Below the pieces are notes generated by a model. The model worked only from the letters and a program-made list of their open reading frames with translations, was not told where the DNA came from and did no database searches. Shown here piece by piece: positions 1-7,500 of a stretch of DNA of 10,393 bases (positions are counted from its first letter, which is position 1; each line of letters opens with the position of its first letter). The position numbers were made by a program, and so were the translations under genes. Source of the stretch: Phoronis ovalis (lineage: Eukaryota; Phoronida; Phoronidae); contig JAOXYB010064134.1 of assembly GCA_028565635.1 (NCBI GenBank), positions 1 to 10,393 of the forward strand, given 5' to 3'.

Positions 1-360
1 ATACTTGATGTATGACATCCCTGGGGTAGGCCATTGTTGACCTTGAGGTCAAAAGGTCATTTGAAGGTCAAAGGTCACATTTTGAAAAAAAATCAAAATG
101 TTCTAAAATGATTGTATTGAGTTACAACGAAGTATTTTAGATGATCTTTGAGAAGATTTCTGTACTAAAAGGTTTCGTTTTTATTTTTTGGCATCCTTTC
201 AATTAATTTATTGATCGTCCAAAATTCACTAAGCCATATCTTGAAATCTGTTGTAGTTAAGGACATGATATTTGAGGTTTGACATCCCCAGGGTACGCCA
301 TTGCTGACCTTGGGGTCAAATGGTCATTTAGGGGTCAAAGGTCAAAATTCTAAAATTCAT
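1..360. repeat. Tandem repeat, period 267 bp, with clusters of AGGTCA-like half-sites
   Basis: The block from 14 (gacatccctggggtaggcca) recurs from 281 (gacatccccagggtacgcca). The first unit is probably cut by the window edge, and similarity fades near 360. Each copy contains TGACCT followed by several AGGTCA/GGGTCA-type hexamers. In copy one they are at 38-43 (reverse), 46-51, 54-59, 65-70 and 72-77. In copy two they are at 305-310 (reverse), 313-318, 321-326, 332-337 and 339-344. The block lies in the intron upstream of the first exon and is probably a dispersed genomic repeat. Confidence 0.7.
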
Positions 361-1419
361 AAAAGCCAATTTGAGCAACCCTGCCTTTGCTAACAGGCTA
401 TCTAGTTATGCTTTGTGATTACTGCTTGTAAGCCTTATCAGGCTGCAGATGTTATTGCAGTCTCCTTAAATGCAAAACATGTTTTTCAGCCTGTCTATAA
501 ATAGCTAGTAAAATAGATACCCATTGAGGACGACATGTATGCATTCCTCTGGTTCAATGCCAGGTATGCTCCATATAGATACCTTAGTTGGTAACTAGTG
601 GACATAGTGTACTGTAACCAGGATACTCACAAATAATGCATGACATTGCAAATGTTCTTCTTTAAAGGAATGTAATATTTGGGTTAAAATATAATTGATA
701 TACATTTAATTTTGTGGAAAAAATTATTTGTACCACTGCAAATGTTTGGTAATAGCATTGCATAGAAGTAAATACTCAATACAGCAGTATTTACTGTCGA
801 AATCTTTTAGTTAGCTAGTACTGGAATGCAAGTATTCAATTAGCTTAATTTATAAATAACCTTGGCAGATTCCTTAAGTGTTAATGGTTGATAATACATT
901 GATGTACTGCTTATATGGTTATCTCATTAAGTTGCCATAGAAATTGTTTCTACATCATCCTGATGTAAATGAAGGGCTAAGACCTAAATGTATTGTTAGT
1001 GAGAAATGCTGTACTAGTAGACAGGTTTTTGATTGGTGCTCAGCAGTTGTGCATTGCTTACATCAAATGTATTTTTAGATTAATTCTACTTATTATGGTT
1101 TATTAGCTGATTGCTAGGTAAACAGATGTAGGTGGCGAGGAAGTATATATATGTATTTATATTTATATATATTTGGTGTGCAGGAATATTAATCATCTAA
1201 TCAAAAATACATTGAAATATCAACAACCAGATGGACATATAACCGTAATCTGAAATGAAAGTTTTGTTCCGCATATGTTATTTCTGGCTTATTATCAAAA
1301 CACATATATAACATATGTTTATATAACCTGCATTAATCTCTGCCTAATCCTGGTAAACATGGTATCAAAAACGAATTTCAAGATGATTGCCTTGTATGTA
1401 TGAGATTTATTTCTTTCAG
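361..1419 (+). other. Intron, upstream of the first exon in the window
   Basis: This is AT-rich, non-coding intron sequence. No frame shows an NFAT-like segment, so the exon encoding the preceding part of the Rel domain lies before the window. An AT-only stretch is at about 1144-1174. A 10-bp inverted repeat (CATATGTTAT at 1272-1281, ATAACATATG at 1308-1317) lies about 100 nt before the exon acceptor. I see nothing else. Confidence 0.75.
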
Positions 1420-1595
1420 AATTGACTGTGTTGGTATCCTGAAACTTAGAAATGCTGATGTTGAACACAGGATAGGACTGGCAGGAAAATCTAAAAAGAA
1501 GAGTACGAAAGCAAAGATGGTTTTCCGTGTAAACATACCTAAAGTTGATGGCAGCTATACCACGCTACAAGTTGCCTCAAATCCTATTTTGTGCA
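1420..1595 (+). CDS. NFAT5: NFAT exon: C-terminal part of the first Rel-homology subdomain
   Basis: The exon follows a pyrimidine-rich acceptor (ttatttctttcag) and ends at donor GTATGT. It enters with the third base of a split codon and leaves with the first base of one. It encodes 58 complete residues, beginning IDCVGILKLRNADVEHRIGL, then a basic KSKKKSTKAK stretch and MVFRVNIPKVDGSYTTLQVA, ending NPILC. In NFAT proteins this forms the last strands of the DNA-binding RHR-N domain. The KKKST element is like NFAT5, whereas VASNP is closer to NFATc proteins. The open frame runs past the donor to a stop at 1652-1654, which is intron read-through. An in-frame ATG at 1400 lies in the upstream intron and is not a likely start. 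Confidence 0.93.
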
Positions 1596-4500
1596 GTATG
1601 TATATGATTCTGCTATATTTTCAAAACTCTGCTTTGCAGAAGTGTCCTGTATAACAGTTTACACATATTTCTATTGTCTATGCTTGCCACTAAAACCTTA
1701 ATTATGTAGAGCACCTATCTTCATATTCATTTAATTTTATAGTGCTATATAGCTTGATCTGTGTTATTTGAATGCCATGCTTACCAACCTTGATCAATAG
1801 CAAGCATATTTTTGTATTATAGCACAAATTGTAAACAAAATTTTAAACCTCTCTGGAATGCATCCTCAACCTGTACACTTTCTTGTCCCTGACCTAAACC
1901 ATGTCAACTGGAACACTTTGCCACAGATTGATATATCGCCTTATGACTTGGGATTGCAGAGTACATCACCTGTAGCTTGTAATACTTTTACAGCTCAGCC
2001 TGTTGGAACACCAGAGATTTGTAGGCAGTCCTTGACAGAGTGCTTTGTGAATGGTGGTGCTGACTTGTTCTTAATTGGCAAGAACTTTAGTAAAGGTGTT
2101 AAAGTATTTTTCAAAGAAATAGGTGAAAATAACAAGGTCACCTGGCAGAAACAAGGGGAAGTTGAATCAGAGTTTTTCCAAACGGTAAGATATTGCTAGG
2201 ATTTTTGTTGTTTAGTTGGACATCATAACACATTGCAATGCTTCAGGTTGTATGGACAAGATCAATTTAACTTAATTGACTAGTTTCATATGCCCATTTC
2301 TAGGGTTCGTACAGTCTTGAAAAGGTCTTGAAGTTTAAGGGGTTTCTTGAAAAAGTCTTAAATTTGGTTCAGCCTTGAAAAGGTCTTGAATTTTGACCAA
2401 ATGGCTTTGAAAGCCACTCCATAGGTCTTAAATATCAAAAACCTTTGTATCAGTTATCAGTATTTCAAAACCTGTAAATTGCTATCGATTAAAGTCGTCC
2501 CATAATATTTTTATCGCATAAAATATCATCGTAAAATATCTACGACAAGTGCTTGAAAGTTGAAATTTTTGCCTGGAAAAGGCATTAAAAGGTGCTTGAA
2601 TTTTTCCCTGAACCCTAATTTCCATAGTTTAACATTGTGGCACTATTGTGTGTTAAAACAGACATGGGACACTGGGAGTGCTGTGTGTGGAAATTACCAT
2701 TTCATTCATATGTGAACTGGTAGTGCTCATGCTGGTTCTTAAAGATTATGTTCTATATTTTTACAGACTCACTTGATTTGTAAGATTCCCGAGTACAGAG
2801 ACAAGACCGTCCAACATCCAGTAAAAGTTGATGTGATTGCCCAGTGTTCAGGAAAATCTTCTGAGCCATTGGAGTTCACCTACATGCCAGGTAAGATTTT
2901 GTTCTCATGTTTGTTCTCTCTAACAAAATATGTGAACCAACTTAGGAACCTCTTTCATGCTGTGGGTCGTAGTTTGTGATTTACTGATTGTAAATTTTTT
3001 GTGAACACAACATAAAAAGTGCTGTGTGAAACAAAGGAAAAATTGTGTAAAGATTGTATGTCTTATTTTGGAGCCTGCTGCCATGGTCTCTCAAAAATTA
3101 CTGAGAGGGTAGAGGCTATATGTGATCTGGTGCGGCGATTATGTTGACTTTTCTTACTCCTATGAACCTTAGACAGTAACATTGTTTGGCAGAGCCGCAT
3201 TTGCTTTCAACACTTTTTCAAAATTATTCTAATGTTATTGTACATGATAGAAGCTTTCTTGTGGGTGTTCGGCCTTTCATAGCTACTTTGCTTGATTTAT
3301 TGTAATGCTGCATATGTACATATCGAAAGTGTGTCACGTTGGGATGTTATGTTTGCAGATTTATGTTGCTTAAAGTAAGATCATATGCAGTTCTATACAT
3401 TTAGGGTCCTCCTTGTAATTGGAATGCCTGCAAGAAAGTTCCCTGTCATATTTTTGCATTATGCATAATGAGATGATACCCATGGTATAAACGAGGTTAC
3501 GCTGTCAAGACTTTTCTGCATTCAAAATTTTATCCTGGATATCTTAGAAAGTTCTGTTCACGAGAGTAGAACAGAACAGAACTTTCCTCCTCCATACCTA
3601 TTTATCTAAATTAATTTCTTGTGACAATGAAAAAGAAAGCTTGTAAAAATCAAAGATACAAAACATTTTTCTGGTTTTTGCAAAGTCTGACAAAGTTGGT
3701 TGGAATGTGAAAGAGTCTTACAGGACTACTCCACATAATAATATATATAATAGAATAATAGAATCTCTGCATGAAGTAAAAACTGATTAAATTGCACCAT
3801 ATTATTCATTCAATTAATACGATGCATGTATCCCCAGCAATAAAAATACGAAAAGTGGATGTTGAATTTCAAAAACAAATTGAAAGCACCCTTTGAGTTT
3901 TGAGTAGTCCACCCATGTCGGAGTAGTCCTGTATGTTCTCTGTTATATCCTTCACCTAGCATGTGCAGTGAACTGTTCACTAAATTTCAATATGTAGAAA
4001 TTAAATGGTTGAATACTTGCGTGTTTGGTGTAGCATTTGGAGGAACAGTTCACTGTAGTGTGCAGTTTTTAAAATTAAGTAGGACTGGCTAATTCTGCAG
4101 GGAAGGGATCTCAATCTGAATATTTTGGGAAAATCTGTGATAATTTTTATTTTGAATTGATACAAAATTCCCTTCTCTGCCAGAAAGGGATAACTAAACA
4201 AATCGTTATTTGCCTGTATTTCGGTTAAAAAAATATTTCACAAAATTGCTGAACATTTATTGACAAAGAAAAATTTTCAAGAAAGTCTTAATTTTCTTGT
4301 AAACTCAAATTCTATGAACAGTGCCAGTATTTTTAGTCCTAGAGACAATGTTTGTTTAGTTATACAAAGCTGTGAAGTTGTTGATTGTGGGTGGGAGGGA
4401 TTTGTTGCTCTTAATTCTCCCTTTTTCTACAGGCGTCAGGCGCAGAGGTTGAATTAGAAGTTGTCTCCCATACCTCACAAATGGTGTGAGAGAGTTGAAC

Positions 4501-7500
4501 TCGGCTCTGCTAGTTGCAGGCTGATGTGAAACTCATACAGGTTTTGCACACATAATCCGGTACTTGTGGTGGGAATTTCTTACTTTTGTGTAATATAACA
4601 TTATGCCCAGAACGCAAATCTGTTCTTGTCCCGTAGCGGCTTCAGTGACTGATGGGATGCTCATTTTTAGAGTCAAAATGCCGGTGTAGGTTTTGTTCTA
4701 GGTGTACTACACAGTGAGCGAGCGAGTGTGTGTGTGTGGTAAGTACACGCATTTTGACGATTCCTATACTCATTTTTTGTTTTTACATATGCGCCCTGCA
4801 GTAAATGAAGTAGCTACTGGCAGAGTGGGTATGTGTTCTGGGTTATGAAGACATTTTCGGCTGTAAAGTTTTCTTTAATGTTTTCAATCAATCTGACACC
4901 ACTGGCATCACCAGTTTTATTAAGTTACAAATAATAATTTAAGTGATAAGTTTCGCTAGTTTAGTCTGCTTGATGCCATATTAAGTTCAGTTTTCCAAAT
5001 TTTTGCGAGGACTGATTATTCAAAACTTGTGCAATAACCGATTTTTTTCAGCCGATACATCCTTGGGTAGAGAGGTGTTGCTAGCGAGCTGTCGCAAGAG
5101 TTGAATCCACCCACCAGGAGCACTTTTTTTTCAGCAAACCAATTCCTGAAAAGTGGAGACCTTCAATGGCAGATAAAACCAAACTATACTGCTTGTAATC
5201 ACAACAGTGCATACTTTGCCGATCATAAAATAATCTAGACTATTTTTGCTGCTTCAAAATTTTATTTGTTCTTGTGACTCTATACCTGCTAAAAAAAAGG
5301 TCTCAATAGTCCCAACTTTCACATGCTTGTTTTCCTCAAGTGATTATGAAATGTATCGGATTCGAATTAAAGTTCCTTCTTACCTTTATTTTTCTGGAAT
5401 TAAATTTTTGCATTCATACCTATGGTATGATTTTGTCTAGTATTCAGCAAAACTTGTCTGCTCTGATTAAAGTGGTCATATCCAGAAACAGTGTGCCATA
5501 TGCATGGGGTCAAGGATGCGTAACTGTTTCAGTTTTTACCAAAATCTTTTCTCATCATGATTTTCCACTATTGCCAAACACAAGTTTGCTTTGTTCTCAG
5601 ATATGAATGATTACTTGAGGGTGAAGTAACATAATATGTATTAGACTAGAGGGATTACTAACCATCTTAGTAGTCTCCCTGGGTCGATAAAGTCTATAAT
5701 ATTGCTGGTGTGCAGGAATCTCGATTGAGAATATTCTCCATACTTGTCTTGGAGAATACTGTTGAATCTAGATTCCTCGGGTTTTTCATTCACATTGTTG
5801 AATTTAAACCTGAGAATGTTATTTATAATGAATTAAAAACAATACTCCATGTATTACGTGTGTGTTTATGTTTCTGTATATACAGTTTTCTATCTCTGCT
5901 TCATGTTTTCGCTATAACTTGTGTTTGGTACTTGTTTCTGGTATGGCCACTTGTAGCATAGTACACTGTACACGCATCCATATAAAAACAAGTGCACTCG
6001 CTGGCATCATGCGAAGCACGTAGCTTTCACTAGTCTAATGTTTGTGTATTTTTACTCGCAGTTTATAAGGAACCGAAGAGAGAGATTGCGTCTACAACAG
6101 AGGTTTCCACGTTCCTGACAACTGGAGTGTCTCCAGGTATTTAACATTTCCCAACTAATAGTGTTACGAGTTATGCTGATGAAAATGACCACTGTCACTG
6201 CCCAATTATATGTTTCATTTTGACACAATATATGTATTACATTGTGTAACCTCTACTACATGTGCTACTTGTACAAACATCTACTAAAAATACTGCTTCT
6301 ACTATAATTCAATTAAATACTACAGATGTGTGTATTATCTGCAATGCATTTTGGCATAAAAAGATATAATGGTATTGACGTATATATTCCCTGATGGTTT
6401 TATTTTGGAAACTTGATATTTTACAGAAGCGTTAGAGCTGCAGAGAGAGATATTGGAACCACAGCAACAGCAGCGTCAGGGAGCCAACTTTTTGCTGCCA
6501 ACGGATTTATCTATCTTCACTCCGCCAACGCAACAGATGCCCACCCCTATGGACATAAGCTGCACTATAGCAAACACCCAGGATACAAGAAGTGGAACAG
6601 GTACTTTACAAAATGTAGCATTCTTAGCAGGTGAATTTAGTGTTCACCATGCTTAAATAGTTCAGATGAAATTTTGTCTTACACAGCCACGTATTTCCTG
6701 CTCTGATGACATTTTGTGGAGGAACTTTGCATTATCACTTCTTGTGATATGCTTTTAAAACTAATATTAGACTTGAGATTGTGAAATGCACCATTTATGC
6801 TTGCTCTTTCATCATTGTTAATTCGCAAGTTTGTTTTGTAAAATTAATGGCGTATTCCTTTCCAGAGCATAGCTTACCCTTGCCTGTGGCTGTTTTTAAC
6901 AAAGGAGCTGAAACTGCCAGCCTTTTGCAACATGTGTCTCCAATCCTGGTGACTACTGTGACTGAAGGAACTCAAGCATGGCCTGTAAATACACAGACCT
7001 CAACCCACCAAGTGAACCAGGTCCCTGTTGCTACCAAGAGCACCTTGCCAAAAATGACACACGATGATGGTACATTATTCACTTGTTAATGTATATAAAT
7101 GTTCAGTCTATTGTAGGAAAATCCGCATGATATTTTCACAGTGTCTGAGACTTTTCTTAAGGAATCGAAATAAATACAATAAACCACTGTTATTTGACTG
7201 TAACTTTCTTTGTAAATTTTCAAAAATGAAGAGGTGGGCATGTAAAAGTATACATTTTGGAAAGGTTATACTTTAATGTTTAATGAATCCAAAGGCAAAT
7301 AGAAAAGAATTCTCATGATCTGATAGGCATCAATTTTTTTGGGGGGAAAATTGCGTTTTTCGAGTTTTACTTTTCAAAAAAATGTAAAAGCGTTGCACCT
7401 ATAAAGCTGAAACTTGGCAAAAATTATCTTTATAATATATAGGTCAACAAAACCATGACTCAAATTTAGAAATTTTTAAATAATCATTTTTGAACAAAGC

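Larger units (their letters stand above)
2891..6061 (+). other. Large intron between the IPT domain and the tail exons
   Basis: This 3.2-kb non-coding stretch lies between donor GTAAGA and acceptor ttactcgcag. It contains a TA-flanked MITE-like element (3719-3933), several inverted repeats (3547-3586, 3966-4055, 4097-4180), a candidate microexon (4802-4828), a short GT run near 4726-4738 and an imperfect hairpin (5714-5777). Open frames of 60-90 codons here (4260-4457, 5246-5606, 5710-5961) show no family resemblance and lack suitable splice borders. Confidence 0.75.

Noticed and set aside
1272-1317. 10-bp inverted repeat CATATGTTAT/ATAACATATG near the exon acceptor
   Set aside because: Short AT-rich arms are expected by chance in this composition.
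1400-1419. In-frame ATG at 1400 as a possible translation start of an NFAT fragment
   Set aside because: The 20 nt before 1420 are a pyrimidine-rich acceptor (tttctttcag). The protein enters mid-domain at IDCVG, so the true start is in upstream exons.
4097-4180. Near-perfect 12-bp inverted repeat (GCAGGGAAGGGA and TCCCTTCTCTGC)
   Set aside because: It has one mismatch in a short stem with a 60-nt loop and no flanking duplication, too weak to call an element alone.
4001-4201. 66-codon minus-strand open frame
   Set aside because: It has no recognisable family and unremarkable composition, lies within intron beside inverted repeats, and its length is expected by chance.
4260-4457. 65-codon plus-strand open frame
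   Set aside because: It has no family resemblance. The acceptor-like ctacag at 4430-4435 leads to an early stop in the phase required by the preceding exon.
4717-4740. GAGC and GT simple repeat
   Set aside because: It is a short microsatellite-like run without evident significance.
5246-5606. Two overlapping open frames of 64 and 88 codons
   Set aside because: They overlap in different frames within intron, are low-complexity and hydrophobic, and lack compatible splice borders.
5710-5961. 83-codon open frame rich in hydrophobic and Cys residues, possibly an exon after acceptor-like gtgcag
   Set aside because: Entering at 5715 in the phase left by the preceding exon gives a stop within a few codons. 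The composition resembles translated T-rich intron.
7064-7276. 70-codon open frame overlapping the end of tail exon 3
   Set aside because: It is in a different frame from the supported exon and consists of intron sequence.
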